Positions 44,851-54,640 of a DNA stretch of 64,000 nt are shown here, piece by piece (position 1 is the first letter of the stretch; each line of letters starts with the position of its first letter). Origin of the DNA: CBDAPU01 sp965198875 (lineage in GTDB: Bacteria > Pseudomonadota > Gammaproteobacteria > Eutrophobiales > Eutrophobiaceae); the NCBI GenBank assembly GCA_965198875.1, contig CBDAPU010000001.1, positions 1,798,001-1,862,000 on the forward strand, given 5' to 3'. The position numbers and the translations under genes were made by a program. The notes under the pieces were generated by a model. It ran no database searches, was not told the origin of the DNA, and saw only the letters and a program-made list of their open reading frames with translations.

Positions 44851-45464
44851 GCACAGACAGATCACGTCAGCGTTCTCTGTGGCGCATTATAACCTTCCCT
44901 TAGAAACAGAGAAGGACAGAAGGACGCGGCGCTTATCACTCACCGGCTTTTCAGGTGAGAGAGAACCAGGAGGCTAGAAGTTGGCCACCAAAGAGCCATG
45001 GAACGTCAGTGAAATGCCAGGTGATTCCAGCCCATGCTTTTATCATCTGTGATCTAAGAGCTTTGCCCACATGGGTGGTTCGGACAGGGATTAAGTAAAG
45101 ATAAGCACACTGGTTGGGCAATCGTATTATTTATGCCTGCTGTTATCGCATCACTGCCTGTTGGGTAGAGGCCTTTAATTCGATAACCGCTGTGCTGATA
45201 TGGCGCTCGCCTTCCCCTTTGGGCAGTGCAATGTGTTTCCGGGCTTATGCAAGGGGTGCATTATCGGCATGGGCTCCGGCGCCAGCGGCTGATGGCGTTA
45301 TAACAGGAAGCGGATTGCATTGTTGTTGACCCGATGAAAGTGCGATGGACGCTGGTTTGATAAGACCTGCGATTATCATAACGCCGCACTGGACAGTCGG
45401 CTTTCACATTTGCTGTAATGGGTAAACCATCATCAATTCAACGCTCACCATTCCAATATACCCC
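44851..45464. other. 600-base stretch without a recognised gene
   Basis: Follows aceA. Coding-like scraps include an in-frame piece LATKEPWNVSEMPGDSSPCFYHL near 44980-45050 and one in another frame near 45200-45290. None has a start or length that supports a gene. aceB or aceK are not present. Confidence 0.35.
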
Positions 45465-46040
45465 ATGGACAAAACCTACATCCGCTCACAGCAACTATTG
45501 ATCGATTCCTTTAAGCTGGCCGCAACGGTTTTCACCAATGGTTTTCGGCCGCATTTTATTGTTGGGATATGGCGTGGCGGCTCACCGGTTGGTATCGCCG
45601 TGCAGGAGTACTTTGAGTTTCGTGGTGTGCAAACCGATCATATCGCCATCCGCACTTCCTCTTATACCGGTATCGGTGAGCAGGCGAGAACCATCCGTGT
45701 TCATGGCTTGCATTACATCATCGAAAACGTCAATGCGGATGATGCATTGTTAATCGTGGATGACGTCTTCGACTCCGGCAGGAGTATCAAGGCGGTGCTC
45801 AAAGAGATGCAGGAGAAGACCGGCAAAAACATGCCGCACGATCTGCGTATCGCCTGCCCCTGGTACAAACCCGCCAACAATAAAACCGATATCGTGCCGC
45901 ACTACTACCTCCACGAAACCGATAAATGGCTGGTCTTCCCCCATGAACTCTCTGGTCTGACACGGGATGAAATAAAGGCAGGCAAAGAAGACCTCAATGA
46001 CATTTATAGCCTGTTGTTTGAGCAGTCCCCCTCAAACTGA
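45465..46040 (+). CDS. Hypoxanthine/xanthine-type phosphoribosyltransferase
   Basis: A 191-residue purine phosphoribosyltransferase-fold protein. The PRPP-binding motif LLIVDDVFDSGRSIKAVL is clear, and FIVGIWRGGSPVGIAVQEYF is the usual first loop with Arg-Gly-Gly. The C-terminal hood has NNKTDIVPHYYLHETDKWLVFPHEL, where W/F near the end normally stack on the purine. Likely salvages hypoxanthine, xanthine or guanine with PRPP. Stands alone, with no operon partner. Base specificity not readable. Confidence 0.88.
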   Translation: MDKTYIRSQQLLIDSFKLAATVFTNGFRPHFIVGIWRGGSPVGIAVQEYFEFRGVQTDHIAIRTSSYTGIGEQARTIRVHGLHYIIENVNADDALLIVDDVFDSGRSIKAVLKEMQEKTGKNMPHDLRIACPWYKPANNKTDIVPHYYLHETDKWLVFPHELSGLTRDEIKAGKEDLNDIYSLLFEQSPSN

Positions 46041-46133
46041 GATGGCCTCTCATCATCCCGAGAGAGTGATGGGAGTGAACAACAAAAGAGATGAGGCTGC
46101 CCAGGCCGTGATCACGCCCCTCTCATTTGCACC

Positions 46134-47072
46134 CTAAACCTGAACAGGCGTATTAAACCCTTCGGGTTTGACGGCCAATACTGAGCAATCAATACTGCCA
46201 ATCACCTTCTCGGCGGTATTACCAATGATGAAACCGGGAATGCCTGATCGACCGATTGTGCCCATGACGATCAGATCAACGTTATTGTTTATGGCCATAT
46301 GAGCGATAACATCACCGGCATGCCCTTTTATAACGTGCACGTTTTTCTCTATTGCAGAGTAAGGCGCCAGCAGCTCGTTGATTTCTCTCTCATGGGTTTG
46401 CTGGATCTCTTCGAACATCTGATCCAATCTCGCCTTGGGTATTTGGCCTGTTTTTAACGCCGCCTCATTAGGGATCTCCCAGGCATGGACGATATCGAGT
46501 TTGCTTTTCTCTTCCCGGGCCAGGGATGTCGCCAGATCGAGTATCAGCTTGTTGAGTGAGGCAGATGAAGGATTAGTCGGATCCGGATCAACGGCGGCCA
46601 GAATACGGGCGAAATGGGGTTCCTCTGAATGCTTGAAAACCCACACAGGGCAAGGGCATTTACGCAACAATTTAAGATCGGCGCTGCCAAACACCATCTG
46701 TATACGACCCACCCCACCATTGGCCGCTTTCATCACCAGGTCGTAGCCGTTTTTTATCACGGCGTCAATCACTTCTATGAATAACCGCCCGGCTCTCACA
46801 TCCATATCAACCGATACGTCAGGATGATCCTGCACCTGTTGCGCTATGAGTTGCTCAATGCCCTGCCGAGACTTTCCCAGCATGGTGTCTTGATGAGTTT
46901 GTATGCTTTCGATCAGAAACGGATGTTGCGGCAGAGACGCCGTATCATCCACAACATCCATAACCATCAATTTTGCGCCGTTGACCTCAGCGAGCCTTAG
47001 CGCCCGTTTGAAGGCTAGTCCCTGGCTTGCGCCGCCGTCGGCGATGAATAAAATCTTCTTAAATCGTTGCAT
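46134..47072 (-). CDS. uspE: Tandem universal stress protein, UspE type
   Basis: A 312-residue protein with two Usp domains. The first begins RFKKILFIADGGASQGLAFKRALRLAEVNGAKL and ends LKLLRKCPCPVWVFKH; the second begins ARILAAVDPDPTNPSSASLNKLILDLA and carries the ATP-type motif GTIGRSGIPGFIIGNTAEKVIGSIDCSVLAVKPEGF. This arrangement matches E. coli UspE, linked to motility, adhesion and stress survival. ATG 47072 has GGGAG 13 bases upstream; ATG 47093 is an alternative. Divergent from dapE. Confidence 0.92.
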   Translation of the reverse strand: MQRFKKILFIADGGASQGLAFKRALRLAEVNGAKLMVMDVVDDTASLPQHPFLIESIQTHQDTMLGKSRQGIEQLIAQQVQDHPDVSVDMDVRAGRLFIEVIDAVIKNGYDLVMKAANGGVGRIQMVFGSADLKLLRKCPCPVWVFKHSEEPHFARILAAVDPDPTNPSSASLNKLILDLATSLAREEKSKLDIVHAWEIPNEAALKTGQIPKARLDQMFEEIQQTHEREINELLAPYSAIEKNVHVIKGHAGDVIAHMAINNNVDLIVMGTIGRSGIPGFIIGNTAEKVIGSIDCSVLAVKPEGFNTPVQV

Positions 47073-47193
47073 TTTCTTAAAATCTCCCGGCATTAAAGAA
47101 ATGATGTGTTTTAATTCTATCACACAAACCCTGACTCAATCAGAGCGCCCTTATAGATTTGTGATCAACCACTGATTATTGTTCAATACCGCC

Positions 47194-48336
47194 ATGACCC
47201 TTGCACTCACAAAGGAACTCATCGCCAGGGCATCTGTGACGCCGGACGATGCCGGTTGTCAGCAACTCATTGCCGAGCGCCTGGAAGAGGTCGGGTTTAC
47301 CGCCAGGCATCTTCGCTATGACGATGTGGACAACCTCTGGCTCACCCGCGGTGAAGGCGCCCCGGTGTTTGCCTTTGTTGGTCATACCGATGTGGTGCCG
47401 AGCGGGGAGGCGACAGACTGGGATTCAGATCCGTTTCAGGGGGAAGAGCGGGATGGTTATTTATACGGTCGTGGCGCCGCCGACATGAAAGGCAGTATCG
47501 CCGCCATGATAACCGCCATGGAGCGTTTTGTTGCCGGGAACGATCTGCACAAAGGCACGCTTGCCCTGTTACTGACCAGCGATGAAGAAGGCGTTGCCGT
47601 CAACGGCGCCAGGCGGGTTGTGGCGTACTTGCAGGCGCATCATATCCAGATTGACTGGTGCCTGGTGGGTGAGCCCTCCAGTTGCGATACCCTGGGCGAT
47701 GTAATAAAAAATGGCAGACGGGGTTCACTGTCCGGGGTCCTCACTGTCAATGGGGTACAAGGGCACACGGCCTATCCCCAGTTGGCCAAAAACCCGGTCC
47801 ATCTTGTTAGCCCGGCGCTGACCGAGCTGACGGGGCGGGTATGGGATGAGGGTGATGAGCGCTATCCCGCTTCCAGTTTTCAGATCTCCAACATTCACGC
47901 TGGCGCTGGCGCTGAGAACGTCATACCCGGCTCGGTACGGATCAACTTCAATCTGCGTTTTTCCAGCGCATGGACGGAGCGACAATTAAAAGATGAAATA
48001 GAGCGAACATTGATACGACATGAGCTGGACTACCGGCTTATCTGGCGTCCTTGCAGCCAACCATTTTTAACGAGGCCGGGGAAGCTACTGGCGGCAGTGA
48101 CAACTGTCGTCAACAACATAGCAAACATCGACCCGCAACTATCCACCGCAGGCGGTACTTCAGATGGCCGCTTTATCGCACCCACCGGCGCTGAGATAGT
48201 CGAGTTAGGGCCTGTCAACGCCACCATCCATAAGGTCAATGAATGTGTGCGAATTGAAGACCTTGACAGGTTATCCAGTATGTATGAAGGTATATTAAAT
48301 GCGTTAATGAAAAATGAATGCGTTGGCGCCAGTTGA
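47194..48336 (+). CDS. dapE: Succinyl-diaminopimelate desuccinylase
   Basis: DapE removes succinate from N-succinyl-diaminopimelate on the way to lysine and peptidoglycan. The 380-residue M20A protein has FVGHTDVVPSGEATDWDSDPF, LYGRGAADMKGSIAAMI, LLTSDEEGVAVNGARRV, LVGEPSSCDTLGDVIKNGRRGSLSG, STAGGTSDGRFIA and the last metal His in NATIHKVNECVRIEDL. ATG 47194 gives the canonical start; TTG 47179 is in frame. Length matches the family. Confidence 0.96.
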   Translation: MTLALTKELIARASVTPDDAGCQQLIAERLEEVGFTARHLRYDDVDNLWLTRGEGAPVFAFVGHTDVVPSGEATDWDSDPFQGEERDGYLYGRGAADMKGSIAAMITAMERFVAGNDLHKGTLALLLTSDEEGVAVNGARRVVAYLQAHHIQIDWCLVGEPSSCDTLGDVIKNGRRGSLSGVLTVNGVQGHTAYPQLAKNPVHLVSPALTELTGRVWDEGDERYPASSFQISNIHAGAGAENVIPGSVRINFNLRFSSAWTERQLKDEIERTLIRHELDYRLIWRPCSQPFLTRPGKLLAAVTTVVNNIANIDPQLSTAGGTSDGRFIAPTGAEIVELGPVNATIHKVNECVRIEDLDRLSSMYEGILNALMKNECVGAS

Positions 48337-48643
48337 GTTTTAACCCATCACAGATATTCACCAAAATGGCGATCACATTAGAGCTGAACGTGGCCGCATC
48401 CATTGTTGCGATTTCATCTATTCGTTTACTTCAGGTTCATGGAAGCGCCAAAGATGGATGAGACCGATATCATGTGGCATGTGATCCTGCATGTAACGCC
48501 TGTGCTGGCGGCGGCGGATTAAGACCCTCTTCTTATCCCATAGCGATCACTAATAGATCATCGTCATCTTGAGTGAACGATGACATGGATGCAGGAGGGG
48601 GAGAACCCGGGGACCTGTTGTCAGCGAATCGCCGGGATAGCGT
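48337..48643. other. Intergenic stretch, nothing recognised
   Basis: Between the ends of dapE and the convergent Nudix gene. Only short broken frames; no hairpin with T-run noticed. Confidence 0.4.
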
Positions 48644-49294
48644 TTATACTTTTAACTGATCAAGCTCATTCATTTTATGCAGGCGCCGCTGAAACTGATC
48701 TGAGGGTTCATCTCTTAACCACAGAAAAAACTCCAGCAGGATATCGGCGGTCAAACCCCAGATATGCCCACCCTCCCAATCAAACGCATGGGTAGTGCGG
48801 CGCATCCCTGCATGTTCAACTTCATGGGTGGTGTTTACCTCAGGTCTTGAAAGGAACGCTACATCACCGATAATGACTTCAGCTACTTCTGATCTATCCG
48901 GGGTGATCTGAGGCGCTGCATGGGCCCAACCCACATAGGGAATAACATGATGACCGGCAATACTGAACGCATCATCTAACCGCCCCATGATGGTGATGAG
49001 AGCTGGCTTGACGCCTAGCTCCTCTTCTGTCTCCCGTAAAGCTGTGGCCATCAGATCTACATCACCAGCTTGATAACCGCCACCGGGGAAACACACTTGC
49101 CCCCGGTGATTTGATACGGTTTCCGTACGCCGGGTCAACACCACTTTCACGCTGTCGTCATCCCCGGGCCAGAACAACAGTAACACGGCGGCGCTGGCAT
49201 ATTTTTCAGGCAACACATGTTGCGGGAAAGTTTTCGGTTGTCGCTCTTGCAACGCCAGCAACCGATCATGGAATTGGACTTTATAGCTCATCAT
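48644..49294 (-). CDS. Nudix hydrolase, coenzyme A pyrophosphatase type
   Basis: A 216-residue Nudix hydrolase resembling NudL/YeaB, which cleaves CoA and acyl-CoA to phosphopantetheine and 3',5'-ADP. The CoA-type region LTRRTETVSNHRGQVCFPGGGYQAGDVDLMATALRETEEELGV joins the family-specific SNHRGQVCFPGG stretch to the Nudix box; the REtEEELG core is intact. Downstream GRLDDAFSIAGHHVIPYVG is also typical. Start ATG is 49294 or 49291. Convergent with dapE. Confidence 0.9.
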   Translation of the reverse strand: MMSYKVQFHDRLLALQERQPKTFPQHVLPEKYASAAVLLLFWPGDDDSVKVVLTRRTETVSNHRGQVCFPGGGYQAGDVDLMATALRETEEELGVKPALITIMGRLDDAFSIAGHHVIPYVGWAHAAPQITPDRSEVAEVIIGDVAFLSRPEVNTTHEVEHAGMRRTTHAFDWEGGHIWGLTADILLEFFLWLRDEPSDQFQRRLHKMNELDQLKV

Positions 49295-49851
49295 GACACT
49301 TTAACTGTGCCGGAGAAAAATGACATCCGTCTTTCAATAGCATGACAGAAAAAATAATGGCTATGATACTTTTGTGAGCAAATGTGAATGCGCTTTTTAT
49401 CAGCATGGAGGAACTGTCCTGCCATCATCAATGCTCGCTCCCGATGCGGTGATCGGGAACCCGATACCATTATCAATCTGCTATCGCCTTTATACTTACC
49501 CTGACGTCAGATAGCAGTAAAGCGTTTGCCGAGAACAGCATCGTTGCTGACAGACTGAACACCGAATGTTACCCTGCCCATCCTTACCCCCATAGGAACG
49601 TGGCTTCAATGAAAACACCAGTGCCCTCATTTGCCCGTGCTTCCCTGAAAGCGGAGGCGTTACAACCCTGACCGACAAGAAGGGCAAACAGGTTATGACC
49701 ACACTCAACCCAGGAAAATGTCCTGGTATTAAAACCCCCGATCAGGTATTTTCAGGTATCAAATCATCTGTTCTATCTGTTGCACCAGCGAGATGAATGC
49801 GCGTTTATTGAGAGATTAAACCGCTTACATAATTAAATAAAACTTAAATCA
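49295..49851. other. 550-base stretch without a recognised gene
   Basis: No RNA or protein gene supported. It must contain the promoter of the GntR regulator, but no ATTGTATACAAT palindrome is present near it. An A/T-rich run at 49825-49850 precedes the regulator ATG. Confidence 0.4.
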
Positions 49852-50643
49852 ATGAGCGCATCTACGCAAAAATTACTGCGAAAATACAATCACGAGGTAC
49901 TAGATCCGGACTCACCTACGCCCCTCTATCATCAACTCTATACCATGCTAAGGGATTGTATTATTGGCGGGGTTTTGGAAGATGGCTCCAAAATGCCTTC
50001 TGAAAAAGAATTATCCGCCTGCTTTACCGTCTCCCGCATAACTGCAAGACGGGCGTTGCATGATCTTGCTGCAGAGAACCTGGTGGCGCGTCACCGTGGC
50101 CGCGGTACTTTCGTTAATTATCGTTATCAACCGGAACTACTCAACGCCCCTCTGATTGGTACGCTTGAGAGTCTCGAACACATGGGCAGGGAGACTAAAA
50201 TTAAAGTGCTCAGCTTACGTTTCTCCCGCCCGCCCTCTTATATCCTTGATGAATTTGAAATCGATGACGAACAACAACCCTGCCATATGATTCGGATCAG
50301 GAGTAACAAAAGCATGCCTTTCGCTTATTATGAAAGCTGGTCGTTGGGATTGGATAAATCCATCACAAAGCAATCCCTGGAGAGGTATCCGCGTCTGCAG
50401 TTGCTACGAAAATCGGGTGTGAGAATTGCGCGGGCCGAGCAGACGTTAAGCGCTGAAGCGGCTTCGCCGACAGCCGCCGACGCCTTGGGTATTATGCCCG
50501 GCAAACCCTTATTGAAACTCATTCGCCGTTCCTATGACAGAAAAGGCAAGCAACTCGATCACCTGAATGCCGTCTACAACCCCGATCGCTTTCAATATCA
50601 AATGACCCTGTCACTTGATAAGAGTAATAGCAGTAAAAAATAG
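49852..50643 (+). CDS. GntR-family regulator, HutC subfamily (UTRA domain)
   Basis: A 263-residue transcription factor. The N-terminal winged helix (about residues 20-90) reads PLYHQLYTMLRDCIIGGVLEDGSKMPSEKELSACFTVSRITARRALHDLAAENLVARHRGRGTFV, the GntR signature. The C-terminal UTRA ligand domain (about 100-255) has FAYYESWS and AAEAASPTAADALGIMPGKPLLKLIRRSYDRKGKQLDHLNAVYNPDRFQYQM. HutC-group members sense histidine or amino-sugar metabolites and bind palindromes. It stands alone. It is the only GntR in the window and might read the ATTGTATACAAT sites at 4-7 kb, but that is a guess. Confidence 0.92.
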   Translation: MSASTQKLLRKYNHEVLDPDSPTPLYHQLYTMLRDCIIGGVLEDGSKMPSEKELSACFTVSRITARRALHDLAAENLVARHRGRGTFVNYRYQPELLNAPLIGTLESLEHMGRETKIKVLSLRFSRPPSYILDEFEIDDEQQPCHMIRIRSNKSMPFAYYESWSLGLDKSITKQSLERYPRLQLLRKSGVRIARAEQTLSAEAASPTAADALGIMPGKPLLKLIRRSYDRKGKQLDHLNAVYNPDRFQYQMTLSLDKSNSSKK

Positions 50644-50747
50644 TTTTCAGTAGAAGACGCCGTTGGCGCCCTGTTTGGCTCGAAAGGGTTTGGCGCCGCC
50701 GACATCCATAATGCTGACGGGTAAATCAGCCCGCCCTATTGCCGCGC

Positions 50748-51344
50748 CTATTTCAACTCGGAAAGCAACTGATTCAACTCCACGACATACCCATCCGGGT
50801 CGAGCAGCACGCTGATCCTGACCCGGATCATGCCTTTACCCTGATAGTCCGGATATTGCGTCTCACTGGGCTCACTCAGGACTTTCACCCCGAGGGTATT
50901 GCGTGCCGCCTGAAAACGCGCCTCAAGGTTATCGGCATTGAACACCAGCACGATACTGCCGATAGAAAAGGGCTCGGCCCCCTGGTTTATGGGCCGCTTG
51001 GCAGGCTTGAGATATTGCAACAGGCCGATAACGCCGATGTAATCATCGTTGGCCTGCAAGAACACCAGACGCAGGGCGCGCTCGGCGGCGGCAACATCTT
51101 TCGCATCGCGCGGGGTGCGGATCTCCCTATCGTAGATCACCTTTAGCCCCAGCGCATCGCGATAAAACGCCAGCGATTTATCTATGTCCCGGACCACCAG
51201 CGTGGTACGCCGCAGATCAATATCAATGCGCTCGGCCTCCGCTACCGGCGCCGCCTGGACGCCCGCCACACTCAATGCCTGACCACCAGCCAGAATGGCA
51301 CACAGCAGGATGCGCCACAGCGTTTTTCGCATCGGACTGGTCAT
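50748..51344 (-). CDS. Secreted VOC (glyoxalase/bleomycin-resistance fold) protein
   Basis: A 198-residue protein. Residues 1-31 form a signal peptide (ILLCAILAGGQALSVAGVQA). The rest is a vicinal-oxygen-chelate fold: RRTTLVVRDIDKSLAFYRDALGLKVIYDREI, FLQANDDYIGVIGLLQYL, SIVLVFNADNLEARFQAARNTLGVKVLSEPS and LLDPDGYVVELNQLL, with the usual D-P-D-G-Y-V-V-E metal segment. ATG 51344 overlaps the upstream DUF1838 stop in ATGA, so both are made together. Periplasmic VOC proteins are unusual; substrate unknown. Confidence 0.85.
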   Translation of the reverse strand: MTSPMRKTLWRILLCAILAGGQALSVAGVQAAPVAEAERIDIDLRRTTLVVRDIDKSLAFYRDALGLKVIYDREIRTPRDAKDVAAAERALRLVFLQANDDYIGVIGLLQYLKPAKRPINQGAEPFSIGSIVLVFNADNLEARFQAARNTLGVKVLSEPSETQYPDYQGKGMIRVRISVLLDPDGYVVELNQLLSELK

Positions 51345-52234
51345 CTCGCTACTGCCCGTTGTTTATCAATGAGTTTTTTGAAGTACGTCCAGCTTGTTTC
51401 GTTTTTACGATCATCATCACCGGGCGGCGGCCTGGTATATTCAGGGTAGTTGGTCTTGATCTCCTGCTTGATCAATGTCGGCAGATCATCCCAGCTATCC
51501 AGGTTTTTACCGGTGGCGTTCACATACATCAAGCCGGGGCGACTGCCCATCTTCATCCACGGTAGCCATTGCGCTATCCTCACCCAGGCGATATTCATGG
51601 ATGCGGTATCTTTCGACAGATCGGCAAAGTCATCAAGCTGGGTGGTGAAATCAAAAATCTCAGTGGCGTGATAAGTGCCGCCGACATAGCTCTGATAATC
51701 GCCGCCCAGCGCATTGGTGTAGAACAACGGCACTTCATAATTGATAAACGCAGTACCATCGATCACCTCAAACTGAAACGTGCGCTCCTTACCATCCTTG
51801 CCGATGGGAAATTGCGGCGACATGTTCACCGGATCATTGGCCACATGGACCACCTTGACGCGCTCGCCCGTCCACGGGTTGTCCCATTGCCTGAGGATCT
51901 CGCCGCTCTGCGGGTCAAGGTAGAGCATGATCTCGCGGGAGACCTTGCGAAATCCCTCGCCCCGCTTCTCATCCCTGACCGTGACACATTGGCGCACATT
52001 CATGCCAAGCACCCCAAACAGCAGCTTGTCGCGCTCTCCGGGCACCCGCGAATAAGCGCGGCCTTTCCACATATAGGTCACATGCTCGTTGTCTTTCAGC
52101 GAACACAGCAGCTTGCGCTGCGCCTGCATGGCGCCCTCGCCGGTAGCAAAATCAATGGTTTTCGCGGCATTGGCGGGCGCTGTCAAAACCAGTAGCAGGC
52201 TGAACATGAAAAAAGCGGATGGATGATGACGCAT
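51341..52234 (-). CDS. Secreted DUF1838 family protein
   Basis: A 297-residue exported protein (signal peptide residues 1-23, FMFSLLLVLTAPANA). The mature part has the DUF1838 look: AMQAQRKLLCSLKDNEHVTYMWKGRAYSRVPGERDKLLFGVLGMNVRQC, EIMLYLDPQSGEILRQWDNPWTGERVKVVHVANDPVN and the C-terminal SWDDLPTLIKQEIKTNYPEYTRPP. No enzyme activity is known for the family. Its stop overlaps the start of the VOC gene, so the two likely form one secreted functional pair. Confidence 0.8.
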   Translation of the reverse strand: MRHHPSAFFMFSLLLVLTAPANAAKTIDFATGEGAMQAQRKLLCSLKDNEHVTYMWKGRAYSRVPGERDKLLFGVLGMNVRQCVTVRDEKRGEGFRKVSREIMLYLDPQSGEILRQWDNPWTGERVKVVHVANDPVNMSPQFPIGKDGKERTFQFEVIDGTAFINYEVPLFYTNALGGDYQSYVGGTYHATEIFDFTTQLDDFADLSKDTASMNIAWVRIAQWLPWMKMGSRPGLMYVNATGKNLDSWDDLPTLIKQEIKTNYPEYTRPPPGDDDRKNETSWTYFKKLIDKQRAVAR

Positions 52235-52358
52235 GGCATTCTCCCCCAGGGCGGTTGTAGATGAGACTGCTGGTGATCATACCTCGGACAGCGTATGTTG
52301 TCATCTTTCAATGCCCTATCCAGGTTCTCCACACTTTCGAGTATTTTTTATGTGGTAT

Positions 52359-53519
52359 TTAACTCAACCGCCGGAAAATACTCAAAATCGCTACATAAAA
52401 ACAACACCGATGTTGGCTGGGAATGGGACACAGAAGACAGTCCGCCAAATGATTATTTTCATCCTCACCGGACTCTAGCAATGCGTCATATTCTTTCTTT
52501 TGAGATGTCAGAGCGTGTTTGAGTTGTTCGATTTCTTTCTCGAAAAGCACCGGCAGATCATCATCAGATGAGCCGGATTCTTGGGTCTGGCGGCGCCGGA
52601 GTTCGGCAGCCATCTGTTTAACCTGCACAAATCCCGGCAGTCTTTGGAGTACACCACTGCCTGCAACCGTGCGCCGGAGTACTTCATTGACAATAAAATA
52701 CTGGAATGCTGCCGGACCGCCATTCGGCCAGTTCCGAATGCGCTCAGCAATACTAAGCGGATGTGCAAAACGCTGATCTGCATCGGGATCAAATTCGGGC
52801 CCGGAGATCAAGACCACATAGGCCGCTCCAGCAAGATCGTGGGCAAGTTTTTCGCTTGAAACCAATTCACTGGCGGGGTCGCTGGAGTCCTCCGGTAGCG
52901 ATATAACAACGACATCGGCTTCTCTGTCCGGCAAACGCAATAATTCGACTAACCGCTTAACCCCTGTTTCCGTATTGATAGTCCATGGTTTTAATGTCGT
53001 TCGGCGCCTGTCCAGTCGTGCATCGCATTGCCGAATCACCCCTCGGACAAAACCCGGTATTGAGCGATTATAAGGAGGATTTTCGCCACCAATGGCGCAC
53101 TGTATCCGGCTACCGAATAACACACAGCCACCGTCTTGCGGGACGCCAAGTGCTGTTTCCATTATCCATGATCGTCTTGCGACCTGGTTATCCTCATCAT
53201 CAAAGCGCAGGCTCCAGTAACATGGGGTATCAAGCGCGATGCCCTCAACACGCCGTGTGCCGATCTCATCCGTGGAGAATGATTCTCCTGCCCATGCCTT
53301 GTCCGGCAGTTTGCCTACTCCCGGACGGTTTTCAACGAACCTCAGGATTGCATCACGAGCGGTTTCAAAAACGACCTGTTCGACCGCGCTATGCAAAGAC
53401 AGATTGACTTGCGATACTCGCTTAACTGCGGGCAAGTGCTTGCTGATAGCTGGAAGATGGGAACGAAAAGCCACACCCATAGCGGTTTCCTGATTGTCCA
53501 TTATGGTATCCCCGTCCAC
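52359..53519 (-). CDS. Unrecognised cytoplasmic protein, possibly truncated, in accessory region
   Basis: A 386-residue frame; ATG 53519 or, more likely, ATG 53501 or 53480 starts it. No signal peptide. A central segment (CYWSLRFDDEDNQVARRSWIMETALGV, FGSRIQCAIGGENPPYNRSIPGFVRGVI, DREADVVVISLPEDSSDPAS, AAYVVLISGP) looks like a well-folded domain, followed by a heptad stretch (VLFEKEIEQLKHALTSQKKEYDALLESGED) that predicts a coiled coil. The last ~28 residues are Cys-rich and unlike the rest, suggesting the true C terminus is lost. It stands behind palindromic A/T-rich repeats at 53570-53665 and next to phage debris. I do not recognise it; a defence or regulatory role is only suggested by place. 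Confidence 0.6.
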   Translation of the reverse strand: MDGDTIMDNQETAMGVAFRSHLPAISKHLPAVKRVSQVNLSLHSAVEQVVFETARDAILRFVENRPGVGKLPDKAWAGESFSTDEIGTRRVEGIALDTPCYWSLRFDDEDNQVARRSWIMETALGVPQDGGCVLFGSRIQCAIGGENPPYNRSIPGFVRGVIRQCDARLDRRRTTLKPWTINTETGVKRLVELLRLPDREADVVVISLPEDSSDPASELVSSEKLAHDLAGAAYVVLISGPEFDPDADQRFAHPLSIAERIRNWPNGGPAAFQYFIVNEVLRRTVAGSGVLQRLPGFVQVKQMAAELRRRQTQESGSSDDDLPVLFEKEIEQLKHALTSQKKEYDALLESGEDENNHLADCLLCPIPSQHRCCFYVAILSIFRRLS

Positions 53520-53564
53520 TCAGGCTGGTTGTTGATCATGTTGTGCAGGGCATCTATCATTTTG

Positions 53565-53665
53565 CGACAAAAATGCACTTTTATGTCACAAAAATGTGCA
53601 AAAAATCATCTGAAAATGATCACTTTATGCCCAAAAATACCCTGAAAATGATCATTTTAATGCTG
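53565..53665. promoter_or_regulatory. Cluster of AAAATG-type palindromic repeats upstream of the unknown gene
   Basis: CTGAAAATGATCA occurs at about 53610 and 53643, the second inside the perfect 14-bp palindrome AAAATGATCATTTT. Two further related words, ACAAAAATGCAC and ACAAAAATGTGC, lie just before (about 53568 and 53586). The spacing (18, 24 and 33 bases) and location upstream of a leftward gene suggest operators for a regulator acting on that gene. Confidence 0.55.
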
Positions 53666-53836
53666 GTTAAAGGGGATTTAATTGGGTTTTAAGGCTATAC
53701 TAAAGATACCTGCTGCGTAATAGTTTGGAAAATCGTCGCGGCCAACGGGGCTATCCTATCCTGGCAATAGTGAAGCCGTATGCGGGGGTGCCAGGCATTG
53801 TGACCTGGATGGCGTCCCGCCATGCGGCATAATTCT

Positions 53837-54640
53837 TTACAGCTTGCCGTGGATAAGTTCTAGCTGTTTATTGTTTTGTAGATTTTCCACTAGCGACACC
53901 ATCCCGCCGGTACGGACACTGTTAGTGTGCTTTCCCTTCCTCTCATAATTCACCCGAATCACAATTTTGCCGAGACGATCCTTCTCCCCCGCATCAAAGA
54001 CATAGAGCAATGCCGGATCAGTTTTATCGAACAGCACGGCTTGCGGGTGTTCGATGTATTCAGATAGCTTTAGTATATCGGCTTTAGGGATGGCTTGGCC
54101 TCGCTTTTGCTTAGGAACTCTATTCATGTGTCGCAAGCCAATATCGGTCATGGTAATGGCGAGATTCTCAGGTTTCATACCCCTCTGCTCAAGGGCATCC
54201 ACCACGGTCTTATCCAGGTAGCCCACCACCACCTGTTTGTTTTGTACCTGATAGTCCTCAGCCAGCACATCCTGTGCCCAGCTTCTATAGGGTCGATGCA
54301 GATGGCGGGTGAAGCCAGGTAACTGTTCCAGGGCGGCGTCACGCAGGGCCTTGGGCAAGCTGGCGAGCCTTTGCCCGAACACGCTTTCCGGGGCCAGCCA
54401 GGCTTTGCCGACGTTGTAATCCCAGCCCACACCGATGCCTTTGGGCACAGCGCCATAGACTTCCCCGGTGCGGGCATTGATGCGCTCCGTCCTATGCAGA
54501 GGTGGGGCTTTACCGACCTGCCTGCCTTCCCGTTCTAGCTGCCTGTCGCTTAGGGTGCGTACTGTGCAGCGACAGCCGAAGCCATTCGGGGGGTAGTGGG
54601 TATCCCAGAAGGGGTCATCAAGGGCTAAGATGAGGCTATG
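53837..54640 (-). pseudogene. Phage Mu gpF-like head morphogenesis protein, C-terminal part
   Basis: The minus frame runs open from about 54640 to 53837. It carries DDPFWDTHYPPNGFGCRCTVRTLSDRQLEREGR and VPKGIGVGWDYNVGKAWLAPE, the cysteine-rich H-x-x-C-R-C-type segment and GWDYNVG string of Mu-like F proteins (minor head/maturation protein). A start-codon-based call would begin only at GTG 54448. The N-terminal ~60 percent is absent: at about 54640 the homology ends where a tail-sheath fragment begins on the other strand. Not functional by itself. Confidence 0.78.

Noticed and set aside
49852..50643. GntR regulator as the proven controller of the ATTGTATACAAT sites
   Set aside because: It lies 42 kb away and has no such site in its own promoter; kept only as a guess.
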